Position numbers and translations under genes: made by a program
Assembly: GCA_041746105.1 (NCBI GenBank)
Contig: JBGTHP010000022.1
Location: 1-64,000 of the forward strand
DNA from: JBFHRE01 sp041746105
Lineage (GTDB): Bacteria > Actinomycetota > Acidimicrobiia > Spongiisociales > ZC4RG35
Length of the DNA: 64,000 nt
Direction: 5' to 3'
The notes under the pieces: generated by a model
Told to the model about the DNA's origin: nothing
The model's input: only the letters and a program-made list of their open reading frames with translations
Databases searched by the model: none
In this document: positions 8,263 to 16,764 of the stretch, piece after piece
Position numbering within the stretch: position 1 is the first letter of the stretch
How the letters are laid out: each line of letters begins with the position of its first letter

Positions 8263-9207
8263 ATGTCCGCAATCGTCGCCGCACTTCCTGAGCGTCCGAG
8301 TCGCGCCGCCGTCCAGGCCTACGTTGGCGGAGCCCCGTCGGTGGACGAGGTCGCCGTTTTCGAAAGAGTCGCTTCGCTCGCAACCCGCTCGATCAAGAAG
8401 GAATCGAAGATGGCTGCGCTCGAACTGGCGGTCACGATGTGTGACCTCACCACCCTCGAAGGCAAAGACACACCGGGCAAAGTCCGCCAACTTTCGGCCA
8501 AGGGGATCCGTCCCGATCCGATTGACCCTTCGGTGCCGTCGGTGGCGGCGATCTGCGTTTATCCCAACATGGTTCCAGTTGCCAAGGAGGCTCTGGGCGG
8601 CTCAGGGGTCAAGGTCGCATCGGTGGCGACCTATTTTCCGTCCGGTCAGGCCCCCCTCGACCTCAAGATCGATGAGACCCGTCGTGTGGTGGAGATGGGT
8701 GCTGACGAGGTTGACATGGTGATCGACCGGGGCGCCTTCCTGAGCGGCCGCTTTCTCGAAGTGTATGAGGAGATCAGGGCTGTCAAGGAGGCGTGTGGAC
8801 CGGCCCACCTCAAGGTCATACTCGAGACTGGTGAGTTGGGGACCTTTGACGACGTCAGAAAGGCCTCCATGCTGGCGATGGCGGCCGGCGCCGATTTCAT
8901 CAAGACCTCGACGGGCAAAGTGAACCCTGCCGCGACCATTCCGGTGACCCTGGTGATGCTCGAGGCGATTCGGGACTACTCGGCGTTGACCGGGGTCAAG
9001 GTCGGAATGAAGCCGGCGGGTGGGATTCGCACTTCCAAGGACGCCATTCGATATCTCGTTGTCTTGAACGAAACGCTCGGCCGAGGCTGGATGACCCCTG
9101 ACTTGTTCCGGTTTGGTGCGTCATCGCTACTGAACGACATATTGATGCAGATCAGATGGCTCAAGACCGGCCGGTACCAGTCGCCGGAATATTTCACCAA
9201 GGATTGA
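8263..9207 (+). CDS. deoC: Deoxyribose-phosphate aldolase
   Basis: A 314-residue aldolase cleaving 2-deoxyribose-5-phosphate to glyceraldehyde-3-phosphate and acetaldehyde. The Schiff-base lysine lies in DFIKTSTGKVNPAA near residue 215, and the second active-site lysine in VGMKPAGGIRT near 250. EVDMVIDRGAFLSG contains the conserved Asp. Length fits the longer (about 320-residue) DeoC class. I prefer ATG 8263 over an in-frame GTG at 8224 because a -10 box sits 7 bases upstream and the GTG has no ribosome-binding site. One base separates it from the aldehyde dehydrogenase gene, which suits removal of the acetaldehyde product. Confidence 0.95.
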   Translation: MSAIVAALPERPSRAAVQAYVGGAPSVDEVAVFERVASLATRSIKKESKMAALELAVTMCDLTTLEGKDTPGKVRQLSAKGIRPDPIDPSVPSVAAICVYPNMVPVAKEALGGSGVKVASVATYFPSGQAPLDLKIDETRRVVEMGADEVDMVIDRGAFLSGRFLEVYEEIRAVKEACGPAHLKVILETGELGTFDDVRKASMLAMAAGADFIKTSTGKVNPAATIPVTLVMLEAIRDYSALTGVKVGMKPAGGIRTSKDAIRYLVVLNETLGRGWMTPDLFRFGASSLLNDILMQIRWLKTGRYQSPEYFTKD

Positions 9208-9208
9208 G

Positions 9209-10696
9209 ATGACAGATACAGACCACACTCCCGTGCTCCATCCCGCAACCGAGCCGCTCGACTGGACCTATGCCACGTCACGTGAGGCAGCCGACCTCGT
9301 CTCGGTGGCAGAGACATACGGTGTCTTCTACGACGGCGACTTTCACAAGCCGCTCTCCAAGAACTACCTCGCGACCATCAACCCGGCTACCGAGGAACCG
9401 CTGGCCGAAGTGGCCGAAGCAGGTCCGGCGGACGTCGATCGCGCAGTCGCGTCCGCTCGTCGGGCTTTTGGCGGATGGTCGCAGTTGTCTGGTCAAGAAC
9501 GTGCCAAATACCTGTTCCGGATTGCTCGAATGGTTCAGGAGCGATCCCGTGAACTCGCGGTGCTCGAGACCCTCGACGGGGGCAAACCCATCAAGGAGTC
9601 TCGTGACGTGGATCTGCCTCTCGTCGCTGCCCACTTCTTCTACAACGCAGGCTGGGCCGACAAGCTCGAATACGCGTTTCCCGGCCTTGACCCCAAACCC
9701 ATCGGAGTTGCTGGACAGATCATCCCGTGGAACTTCCCCTTGCTGATGTTGTCCTGGAAGGTGGCGCCGGCGCTGGCGGCCGGGAACACGGTCGTTCTCA
9801 AGCCGGCAGAGACAACACCCCTGTCCGCCCTCCATTTCGCCCAGATCGCAGCCGAGGCCGGTTTGCCGCCGGGTGTCCTCAACGTCGTCCCCGGCGCAGG
9901 CCAAACGGGGGCGGCCGTGGTGGGTCATTCCGACGTCGACAAAATCGCCTTCACCGGCTCGACCGAAGTCGGCAAAGAGATTCAACGACGGCTGGCAGGG
10001 TCGGGTCGGCGGCTGACGCTCGAATTGGGGGGAAAAGGCGCTCACATCGTTTTTGCGGACGCCCCGATCGATCAGGCGATCGAAGGAGTGATCAATGGGA
10101 TCTTCTTCAACCAGGGTCACGTTTGCTGCGCCGGTTCGCGGCTTCTGATTCAGGAGTCCGTGGCAGAACCGTTTCTCGAGAAACTGAAGAACCGGTTGGA
10201 GACTTTGCGAGTCGGAGATCCCCTGGACAAGAACACCGATGTCGGCGCCATCAATTCGAGAGCACAACTCGATCGCATCGAAGCGTTGGTCGCCGTGGGT
10301 CAGCGGGAAGGAGCGGAGATGTTCCAGCCATCGTGCGCTCTTCCCGATCGCGGTTTCTTCTACCGGCCGACCTTGTTCACTGGGGTGAGCCAGAGCCATC
10401 GGATTGCCCAAGAGGAGATATTTGGCCCCGTGCTGTCCGTTCTCACTTTCCGGACGCCGGAAGAAGCGATCGAAAAGGCCAACAACACTCCTTACGGATT
10501 GGCGGCTGGGGTGTGGACCACCAAGGGTTCACGCATCCTGTGGATGGCGGATCGACTCCGGAGTGGAGTCGTGTGGGCAAACACCTACAACAAGTTCGAC
10601 CCCACCTCTCCTTTCGGCGGCTACAAGGAGTCGGGGTTCGGGCGCGAAGGCGGGCGGCACGGGCTGCTCGCATACATGAAGGCGGAAGGTCTATGA
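9209..10696 (+). CDS. NAD(P)-dependent aldehyde dehydrogenase (full length)
   Basis: A 495-residue ALDH. The Rossmann core has GQIIPWNFPLLM and AFTGSTEVGKEI, the general-base Glu is in LELGGKGAH near residue 271, and the catalytic Cys is in GHVCCAGSR near 305; the C-terminal part has EEIFGPVLSV and SPFGGYKESGFGRE. It sits one base after deoC and overlaps the next gene by ATGA, so it is part of a deoC operon. From this context the likely substrate is acetaldehyde from deoxyribose breakdown; this is inference. Confidence 0.93.
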   Translation: MTDTDHTPVLHPATEPLDWTYATSREAADLVSVAETYGVFYDGDFHKPLSKNYLATINPATEEPLAEVAEAGPADVDRAVASARRAFGGWSQLSGQERAKYLFRIARMVQERSRELAVLETLDGGKPIKESRDVDLPLVAAHFFYNAGWADKLEYAFPGLDPKPIGVAGQIIPWNFPLLMLSWKVAPALAAGNTVVLKPAETTPLSALHFAQIAAEAGLPPGVLNVVPGAGQTGAAVVGHSDVDKIAFTGSTEVGKEIQRRLAGSGRRLTLELGGKGAHIVFADAPIDQAIEGVINGIFFNQGHVCCAGSRLLIQESVAEPFLEKLKNRLETLRVGDPLDKNTDVGAINSRAQLDRIEALVAVGQREGAEMFQPSCALPDRGFFYRPTLFTGVSQSHRIAQEEIFGPVLSVLTFRTPEEAIEKANNTPYGLAAGVWTTKGSRILWMADRLRSGVVWANTYNKFDPTSPFGGYKESGFGREGGRHGLLAYMKAEGL

Positions 10697-11541
10697 GCGA
10701 TCGCCTCGACGTCCGCAAAACTCACAAGCTCTTCATCGGTGGGCAGTTTCCCCGTTCGGAGTCTGGTCGGAGTTATCCGGCGCTCGACGCCGACGCCACC
10801 GTGGTCGCCAGGGTCGCGCTCGCGTCCCGCAAGGACCTGCGCGAAGCGGTCAGAGCGGCTCGCACCGCTTTCCCCGGATGGGCAGCCAGGACCGGCTACA
10901 ACCGTGGCCAGATCCTGTATCGCATGGCGGAGATGATCGAAGACCGCGCAGCTTCTTTCTCCGAGCAGATTCGGGTCGGTGGTCTGTCCAAAAAGATGGC
11001 CGATCGCGAGGTGGGGGCAACCGTGGACCGGTTGGTGTGGTACGCAGGATGGTGTGACAAGTTCGCCCAGGTCATGGGAAACCTGAATCCTGTAGCCGGA
11101 CCTTTCTTCAATATCTCCGTACCAGAGCCAACCGGAGTGGTCGGCATCGTCGCTCCCGGCGCACCGGCGCTGCTCGGCCTGGTTTCGCGGATGGCGCCCG
11201 CCCTCGTCACGGGAAACGCGGTGGTCGTGGTTGCCTCCGAAAAACTGCCACTCCCCGCTGTGACTCTTGCTGAGGCCATTGCCACATCCGATCTGCCGGC
11301 CGGGGTGGTCAACATTCTCACCGGCTCACCTTCCGAACTGATCCCTTGGCTGTCTTCCCACATGGACGTCGAGGCGATCGACATCACCGGGTTGGACGGA
11401 TCGCTGGTGACCGCGGCGGAAGAGGCGTCGGCAGACAATGTAAAAAGAGTGATCAGATCGGAAACGGCCGACGGCCAAAGCCCGTATCTGATCGCTGCTT
11501 TCACCGAGACGAAGACGGTGTGGCACCCCAAGGGGATGTAA
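10693..11541 (+). CDS. Truncated aldehyde dehydrogenase-like protein without catalytic domain
   Basis: A 282-residue paralogue of the N-terminal NAD-binding half of ALDH: PTGVVGIVAPGAPALLG, APALVTGNAVVVVAS and DLPAGVVNILTGS line up with the previous protein. It stops before the ELGGK and catalytic Cys regions, replacing them by a short tail with TKTVWHPKGM. Since it overlaps the full-length ALDH by ATGA, is intact and lacks decay signs, it is probably a real partner subunit rather than a pseudogene. The pair resembles a split form of the two-domain ALDH16 layout, in which one ALDH unit lacks catalytic residues. Role inferred: regulatory or structural subunit. Confidence 0.8.
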   Translation: MSDRLDVRKTHKLFIGGQFPRSESGRSYPALDADATVVARVALASRKDLREAVRAARTAFPGWAARTGYNRGQILYRMAEMIEDRAASFSEQIRVGGLSKKMADREVGATVDRLVWYAGWCDKFAQVMGNLNPVAGPFFNISVPEPTGVVGIVAPGAPALLGLVSRMAPALVTGNAVVVVASEKLPLPAVTLAEAIATSDLPAGVVNILTGSPSELIPWLSSHMDVEAIDITGLDGSLVTAAEEASADNVKRVIRSETADGQSPYLIAAFTETKTVWHPKGM

Positions 11542-12413
11542 GGACCGTACTCCCGGTCGGCCCGCTCGACCTGAGAGCTACGTTGCGCCCTCTGACGCTG
11601 ACCTGGGGACGGTTCGCCGAGGACGGCTGGTGGCGTCCTGCCCTGACTCCCGCTGGTCCAACCACTCTCCGTGTCCATCGCAATGCCGATGGTGTGCATG
11701 GCACCGCCTGGGGTCCTGGAGCGTCATGGATACTGGAGCGACTGGATCGGATCGTTGGACTCCTTGACGATCCGTCGATGTTCCAACCGGATCATCGTCA
11801 ACTCGCCGAAATGCACCGGGGCCAACCGGGGCGGCGCTTCGGCGCCACCGGTCTCGTTTTTGATGCGCTGATCTATGCGATCGTCGGACAAAAAGTCACG
11901 GGCAAAGAGGCGAAGAGCGGGCTACACGGCCTCGCTGCCCGGTTTTCCGATCCGGCACCAGGACCGCGACCTCTCCTTCTCCCGCCCGATCCTCGGCGGT
12001 TGGCTGCGGCGCCGTATCACGAACTCCACGATCTTGGCATCGAGAAGCGTCGAGCCGACGTGCTCCGTCGTGTTGCCGCGGATGCCGGCCGAATCGAAGG
12101 GCTCGCGGAAGAATCACCCCAAGTCTCGCGGACGTATCTCGAGCGGTTCTCCGGGGTTGGAGTTTGGACTTCGGCCGAGACGATCGTCGTGAGCCACGGT
12201 GACCCTGATGCGGTCAGCGTCGGTGACTTCCATCTGAAGCACTACGTTTCTTGGCATCTTGCCGGCGAGGCTCGAGGGACCGACGAACGTATGCTCGAAC
12301 TCCTCGAACCGTTCCGTCCGAATCGGGCAAGAGTGCAGCGACTACTGGAGGGGGCCGGCCCCTACCCCCGGTACGGGCCGCGTCAGCCGGCAAGGGATTT
12401 CACCGATTTTTGA
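11520..12413 (+). CDS. DNA-3-methyladenine glycosylase II (AlkA-like)
   Basis: A base-excision repair glycosylase of about 297 residues in the helix-hairpin-helix superfamily. ALIYAIVGQKVTGKEAKSG is the AlkA core helix, and FSGVGVWTSAETIVV followed by DPDAVSVGDFHL is the HhH motif with the catalytic Asp. The start is uncertain: the frame has no ATG, and GTG 11520 (overlapping the previous gene by 22 bases, no clear ribosome-binding site) is the nearest canonical choice. It is at the end of the deoC operon strand and converges on an esterase gene, overlapping its 3' end by 14 bases. Confidence 0.85.
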   Translation: MAPQGDVRTVLPVGPLDLRATLRPLTLTWGRFAEDGWWRPALTPAGPTTLRVHRNADGVHGTAWGPGASWILERLDRIVGLLDDPSMFQPDHRQLAEMHRGQPGRRFGATGLVFDALIYAIVGQKVTGKEAKSGLHGLAARFSDPAPGPRPLLLPPDPRRLAAAPYHELHDLGIEKRRADVLRRVAADAGRIEGLAEESPQVSRTYLERFSGVGVWTSAETIVVSHGDPDAVSVGDFHLKHYVSWHLAGEARGTDERMLELLEPFRPNRARVQRLLEGAGPYPRYGPRQPARDFTDF

Positions 12414-13356
12414 TCTCGTCCATGAACTCGAGGATGAGGTCATTGACGACAACCGGCTGCACCATTCCGTTGTGGTTTTCTCCGTCCACCCTCTCGAGGC
12501 GAGCAGAGCCTGCGAATTCGTTGACGAGCTGGACGAGGTTGAGCGACTCGGCGAGTGGGACCACCTCGTCGGCACTTCCGTGAATTGCCAGGGTTGTAAT
12601 ACCGGCATTGCTCTCGACATAGGTGAGGGGGTTGCCGGAGGCCCAGAGCTCCGGGTCGTCCTCGAGGGCGGCGCCGAAGAAGGCGGCGAGAATCGGCAAT
12701 GTTGCGACGTCGTAAAGCCCGGCCAACCCGATGAATCCGTCAACACCGGCGGATGGGTCCCACGGACAATCGGCCCCGAATCGGCCTTTCGAGAATGCGA
12801 CGAGCGCGGCCAGGTGGCCGCCGGCCGAGTGCCCGGCGATGACGACAGTTTTCGAAGCCGTGTACTCGGAGGCCTTGGCGGTTGCGAAGGCGACAGCACA
12901 GGCCACGTCATCGACCATAGAGGGGAAGGCCCCGCCTTCGTTGAGGGTGTGGTAGCTGACGTTGAACACGATGACTCCCCGTGCAGCCAGTTCATTGGCG
13001 AGCGGAGCAATGTAGGAGGCGTCGCCGGTGATCCATGCCCCCCCGTGGACGAGAACCAAGACCGGAGCCGCGGACGCATCGTCTGGGAGATACAGGTCAA
13101 CCAGGTCTCTCCCAGAATCGAAAGTCGCCGAATAATGATCTAGGCGCAGGGCCGGAGTCGAAATCGGAGCGAGTGTTGTGTCGGGAGCCGTTGAGGTCGC
13201 GATCGATGGCTCGGGCGTGCTTCTGGCCGGCGTCGCGGCAATGGTGCCGGTTGCGGACGTGCTCGGGGCAACCTCTGTCGAGATGGGTTCGGCGGGAGCG
13301 TTGCAGGCGGCCAGGACAAGGCCGAAAATCACGAACAGCGTTCGGTTTCGGGGCAT
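12400..13356 (-). CDS. Secreted alpha/beta hydrolase (esterase-like) lipoprotein
   Basis: A 318-residue protein with a lipoprotein signal (lipobox LAAC, Cys near residue 18), a Ser/Thr/Pro-rich linker to about 70, then an alpha/beta-hydrolase domain: oxyanion HGGAW, nucleophile elbow GHSAGG, Asp in HGSADEVVP and His in GENHNGM. This layout resembles the BD-FAE/carboxylesterase subgroup, so it is probably an extracytoplasmic esterase anchored to the membrane; substrate unknown. It lies 27 bases downstream of pgl on the same strand. Confidence 0.85.
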   Translation of the reverse strand: MPRNRTLFVIFGLVLAACNAPAEPISTEVAPSTSATGTIAATPARSTPEPSIATSTAPDTTLAPISTPALRLDHYSATFDSGRDLVDLYLPDDASAAPVLVLVHGGAWITGDASYIAPLANELAARGVIVFNVSYHTLNEGGAFPSMVDDVACAVAFATAKASEYTASKTVVIAGHSAGGHLAALVAFSKGRFGADCPWDPSAGVDGFIGLAGLYDVATLPILAAFFGAALEDDPELWASGNPLTYVESNAGITTLAIHGSADEVVPLAESLNLVQLVNEFAGSARLERVDGENHNGMVQPVVVNDLILEFMDEIKNR

Positions 13357-13383
13357 TGAACGATCTTATGGGGGGCCGTGGCA

Positions 13384-14076
13384 TTAACGACCGGACAAAC
13401 CGGACGCAGCCGCCCGGTCGCACATCACGATTACCTCGGTATTGGCGGCCAACACTCGTTGGATCGGCAGGCGACCCTGCTCGCCTTCGATTGCGGCTGC
13501 GAGAGTGTTGGCCTTGGATTCGCCTCCGATGATCGCCACCACCTTTCTGGCTGATTCGAGCATCTCGAATGTCGCTGTGAGTCGCCAGGTGTCGAGACTG
13601 TCGACCCAGTTGGCGACAAACAGCCGGTCGTTGACCTCCAACGCGGCGGTCCCAGGAAAGAGCGATGCGATGTGTCCGTCCCCGCCCATCCCAAGCAAGA
13701 TGAGATCTGGTGCACGGTCACCGTGCAGGTGCCTGAGCGTCGCCTCGTAGTGCGAGGCAGAATCGATGGCCGTGAGGAACTCGGAGTAGCGAGGTCGGTG
13801 AATCGTCGCCAATCCGCCAATGATGGCCTCGATCATTCCGCCATTTGAATCAGGATGGTCGTGGCTCACCCACCTCTCATCCGACAGCCACAGGTCGACC
13901 TGATCCCACCCGAGTTGTAGTTGAACCAGCTGGCGGTAGGAGTCGAGCGGAGTCGAACCTCCCGCCAACCCGATTGATCTCCTGACCCCGTCCTTGGTTT
14001 CGTCGGCGGTGGCAGCAATCATCGTCGCCACGGCCGCCGACAGCTCCTCGGCGTCTCCAAAAACCCTTAGTTCCAT
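13384..14076 (-). CDS. pgl: 6-phosphogluconolactonase
   Basis: A 230-residue member of the glucosamine-6-phosphate isomerase/6-phosphogluconolactonase superfamily, DevB type. SIGLAGGSTPLDSYRQL binds phosphate, WLSDERWVSHDHPDSN is the diagnostic segment, and LILLGMGGDGHIASLFPG contains the catalytic His. It hydrolyses 6-phosphogluconolactone in the oxidative pentose-phosphate pathway. Usual actinobacterial neighbours such as zwf or opcA are not in this window. The start faces the EEP gene across 44 bases. Confidence 0.95.
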   Translation of the reverse strand: MELRVFGDAEELSAAVATMIAATADETKDGVRRSIGLAGGSTPLDSYRQLVQLQLGWDQVDLWLSDERWVSHDHPDSNGGMIEAIIGGLATIHRPRYSEFLTAIDSASHYEATLRHLHGDRAPDLILLGMGGDGHIASLFPGTAALEVNDRLFVANWVDSLDTWRLTATFEMLESARKVVAIIGGESKANTLAAAIEGEQGRLPIQRVLAANTEVIVMCDRAAASGLSGR

Positions 14077-14120
14077 CGGTTCGAGCGTACCCGCTGGCGC
14101 GGATAGGCTGTTGGACCCTC

Positions 14121-14786
14121 ATGCGCCTGATGACAGCCAATCTCTACAACGGAAGGGCCGAAGTGTCCGCGTTGAATGCGCTTCTCGAGGAACTGCAACC
14201 CGACCTGCTGGTGGCACAAGAGGTCGGATTCGATGCCGCCGAGTTGTTGGAGCGTGTTTTCGCGCACGGAGTCGTCGAGGGAGCAGACGATTGCAGCGGC
14301 ACCGCGATGGTGGCGCAGTTTCCAATAGATGTCGAGCAACTCGACCTGGAGGGTCGGTCGGGTGTGTCGACGAACCTGACGGCTGGAGCGGGTCATACGA
14401 CCGCCATTTTTGGAATCCACCTCAGTAATCCGGTCGATGGACTCGGTTCCATCCGTGCCAGGGCGCGGCAGGTCGATACCCTCTCCCGACTCACCAGCGG
14501 GATCGATCGGCTGGTCATCCTCGGGGACTGCAATGCCACCCCGATCTGGCCGACCTATCGTCGCTTGGTTCGTAGCTTTGACGATGGCGTAGCCGAGTGG
14601 GCGTCCCGGTTGGGTGAGACGCCAAAACGCACCTGGTCGGCCCGCCCTGGCACACCACCTTTGCTGAGGATCGACCATGTGTTCACGCGCGGCCTCTCCC
14701 TGGACGCGGTCAGAGTCGACGTGTTGGCAGGGTCCGATCACAAAACCCTGACGGTCGACGCAGATCTGACAGGAGCGTCCAAATGA
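14121..14786 (+). CDS. Endonuclease/exonuclease/phosphatase (EEP) family protein
   Basis: A 221-residue EEP-fold protein: TANLYNG at the N-terminus, catalytic Glu in AQEV, GDCNATP, RIDHVF and the C-terminal GSDHKTL all match the family active site. It has no signal peptide, so it acts in the cytoplasm; the substrate (phosphodiester in DNA, RNA, lipid or sugar phosphate) cannot be told. A TAGGCT box lies at 14104-14109, giving at most a very short leader. ATGA overlap with the next gene. Confidence 0.85.
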   Translation: MRLMTANLYNGRAEVSALNALLEELQPDLLVAQEVGFDAAELLERVFAHGVVEGADDCSGTAMVAQFPIDVEQLDLEGRSGVSTNLTAGAGHTTAIFGIHLSNPVDGLGSIRARARQVDTLSRLTSGIDRLVILGDCNATPIWPTYRRLVRSFDDGVAEWASRLGETPKRTWSARPGTPPLLRIDHVFTRGLSLDAVRVDVLAGSDHKTLTVDADLTGASK

Positions 14787-15406
14787 AGGAGTTCGAGCTC
14801 CGATCGGACAGTGGTCATACGACCACCACCCTCATCCAATTCGATGGTGAAGGTCCAACCGTTCTGTTGGCGCACGGAGCGGGAACCAGTCAACGCCACC
14901 GGATGACCGTAGAGCTGGCAACAGCCCTCGCCGAGGCGGGGTTTGGCGTTTGCACGTTCGACTATCCATACGCGGCGGCCGGCCGGCGCGCGCCAGATAG
15001 GCCGCTCGTCTTGATGAGTGCCCATCTGGCTGCGGTCGAGTGGGTTCGTCAAAATCGTGGCGAGTCTCCGGTGTTGGCGGGACGGTCCATGGGTGGGCGG
15101 ATCGGGACGATGCTGGCGGCCGAACCACACGATGTCCCTGCGGTCATAGCGTATGGCTATCCGCTCCATCCTGCGGGTCGGCCCGAAAAGCTGCGGATAG
15201 ATCATCTCGAATCGATCAGGGTTCCGAGTCTGTTTTTCAGAGGGGAACGTGACGCCTTCAGCCGGCCGGACCTGTTCGACCAACACGTTCGTTCCCTTCG
15301 GCGGGCGACCGTCGTCGATCTACCCGGTGAAGGCCACTCTTTGACCAAGCCAGGTACGGCACGGATTCTCGCCGAGCGGAGTCGGGCATTCGTCGACGCC
15401 CTCTGA
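14783..15406 (+). CDS. Alpha/beta hydrolase of the dienelactone hydrolase / KANL3-Tex30-like type
   Basis: A 207-residue small alpha/beta hydrolase. LLAHGAG is the oxyanion strand, VLAGRSMGGRIG the nucleophile elbow, FFRGERDAFS the acidic residue region, and GEGHSLTK the catalytic His. No signal peptide. Cytoplasmic hydrolases of this type have uncharacterised substrates. Start overlaps the upstream stop as ATGA, so the two are translationally coupled. Confidence 0.85.
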   Translation: MKEFELRSDSGHTTTTLIQFDGEGPTVLLAHGAGTSQRHRMTVELATALAEAGFGVCTFDYPYAAAGRRAPDRPLVLMSAHLAAVEWVRQNRGESPVLAGRSMGGRIGTMLAAEPHDVPAVIAYGYPLHPAGRPEKLRIDHLESIRVPSLFFRGERDAFSRPDLFDQHVRSLRRATVVDLPGEGHSLTKPGTARILAERSRAFVDAL

Positions 15407-15480
15407 TGGTTGGCTTTGGCGATCGGTGCCCGTTTCGGCCATAATTCAGGTCTCGACTTTTTCTCCGAGGAGCTTCTTTC

Positions 15481-16158
15481 ATGGCAGAACAAATTTCACT
15501 GCGCGCCGAGCTCGGCCGCGCGACCGGCAGCCGCAACTCACGCCGCCTCCGCGCCGAGGGCGGCGTACCCGGCATTGTGTACGGGAAGGGTCGTCAGCCG
15601 CTCGCGGTGGCGGTCGATCACCACGACCTGATGGTGATCATCGCTCACCATGGGTCAAATGCATTGATCTCGCTCGAAACAGGCAGTGAGAGCATCCTCA
15701 CCATCCCCAAAATGGTCGAGCGCCATCCTTATCGAAACCAGATCCGTCATATCGACTTTGTCGGAGTCAACCTCAAAGAGAAGGTCCAGACACAGGTCGG
15801 GGTTGTGCTGATCGGCGAGCCGGTCGGAGTGAGAGAAGGCGGAATTCTGACTCACGCAACTCACCAGGTCATGATCGAGGCGCTTCCGATGGACATTCCC
15901 GCCCACATCGACGTGGATGTGAGTGCCCTCGGCGTTGGAGATTCCATCCGGTTCGAGGATGTGATGGCTGATCGCAGCTTCGAGATCCTCGAAGATCCCG
16001 AGACCGTGATCGCATCGGTCGTCGTTCCAGCCGTCGAGGTCGAGCCAGAGCCAGAAGAGGGCGAGGAGATCGAAGGCGAAGAGGGCGAAGGCGAGGCCGA
16101 CGGCGAAGGGGACGAGTCCCCGGCCGGAGAGTCCTCGGAGGGCGCCGGCGACGAATGA
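15481..16158 (+). CDS. rplY: Ribosomal protein bL25, long Ctc form
   Basis: A 225-residue bL25/Ctc protein that binds 5S rRNA. The N-terminal L25 domain (residues 1-95, with RRLRAEGGVPGIVYGKG) is followed by the TL5/Ctc beta domain (to about 185) and then a highly acidic tail of about 40 residues, mostly Glu, Gly and Asp. GAGGAG at 15467-15472 is 8 bases from the ATG, and a CATAAT -10-like box lies at 15440-15445. It overlaps pth as ATGA; rplY-pth is a conserved pair. Confidence 0.95.
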   Translation: MAEQISLRAELGRATGSRNSRRLRAEGGVPGIVYGKGRQPLAVAVDHHDLMVIIAHHGSNALISLETGSESILTIPKMVERHPYRNQIRHIDFVGVNLKEKVQTQVGVVLIGEPVGVREGGILTHATHQVMIEALPMDIPAHIDVDVSALGVGDSIRFEDVMADRSFEILEDPETVIASVVVPAVEVEPEPEEGEEIEGEEGEGEADGEGDESPAGESSEGAGDE

Positions 16159-16730
16159 AGGTCGTGATCGGACTCCGCAACCCGGGGCCCGATTACACCG
16201 GCACCCGGCACAATGTCGGTTTCGAGGTCGCATCGGCTCTCGTCAACCGCAATGCCGAACGTTTCAAAAGGGGCCCGCTCAGGGTCAGAGCCGAGATCGG
16301 TGAGGTTCGGGTCGCGGGCGAACGGGTCGTGGTTGCGGTACCGATGTCCTTCATGAACGAGACCGGAGGTCCGGTCAGCGCCGTCTTGAAGTACTACAAG
16401 GCGGATTCCTCCGACCTCATCGTGCTCCATGACGATATCGATCTGGCTTTTGGCCGATTGCGGCTGCAACGTGGAGGTGGAGCAGGGGGGCACAACGGCA
16501 TCCGGTCAGTTGAAAAGGCCCTGGCGACAGGGGAATTCGACCGTCTCAAGATCGGGGTGGGCCGCCCGCCCGGTAGGGTCGATGCCGCCGACCACGTACT
16601 TGCCCGGTTCACCAAGGCGGAGCGGACAGAAGTCGATCTGATGGTCGAAGACGGTGTCGATGTGATCGAGCGTTGGGTAGAAGACCCGGCCAGAGCCCAG
16701 GAGATGGCCGCTCGCAGGCTGCCGGGGTGA
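16155..16730 (+). CDS. pth: Peptidyl-tRNA hydrolase
   Basis: A 191-residue Pth that recycles peptidyl-tRNA dropped from ribosomes. Catalytic His19 is in TGTRHNVGFEV; PMSFMNETGGPV, VLHDDIDLAFGRLRL and GGGAGGHNGIRSVE are the family signatures. It follows rplY with a 4-base overlap, the usual partnership. Confidence 0.97.
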   Translation: MKVVIGLRNPGPDYTGTRHNVGFEVASALVNRNAERFKRGPLRVRAEIGEVRVAGERVVVAVPMSFMNETGGPVSAVLKYYKADSSDLIVLHDDIDLAFGRLRLQRGGGAGGHNGIRSVEKALATGEFDRLKIGVGRPPGRVDAADHVLARFTKAERTEVDLMVEDGVDVIERWVEDPARAQEMAARRLPG

Positions 16731-16737
16731 GGTGCGC

Positions 16738-16743
16738 TAGCGT
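16738..16743 (+). promoter_or_regulatory. -10 box for glpK
   Basis: TAGCGT in the short pth-glpK gap. It predicts a leader of roughly 15 bases that just contains the ribosome-binding site GGAGGTGA (16753-16760), a near-perfect match to the 16S tail, 4 bases from ATG 16765. Confidence 0.4.
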
Positions 16744-16764
16744 CGCTTGGGCGGAGGTGAGGTC

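Noticed and set aside
9727..10692. Long 5' extension of the second ALDH frame through the first ALDH gene
   Set aside because: Upstream of 10693 the frame is an Arg-rich shadow of the first ALDH; the real start is the ATGA overlap.
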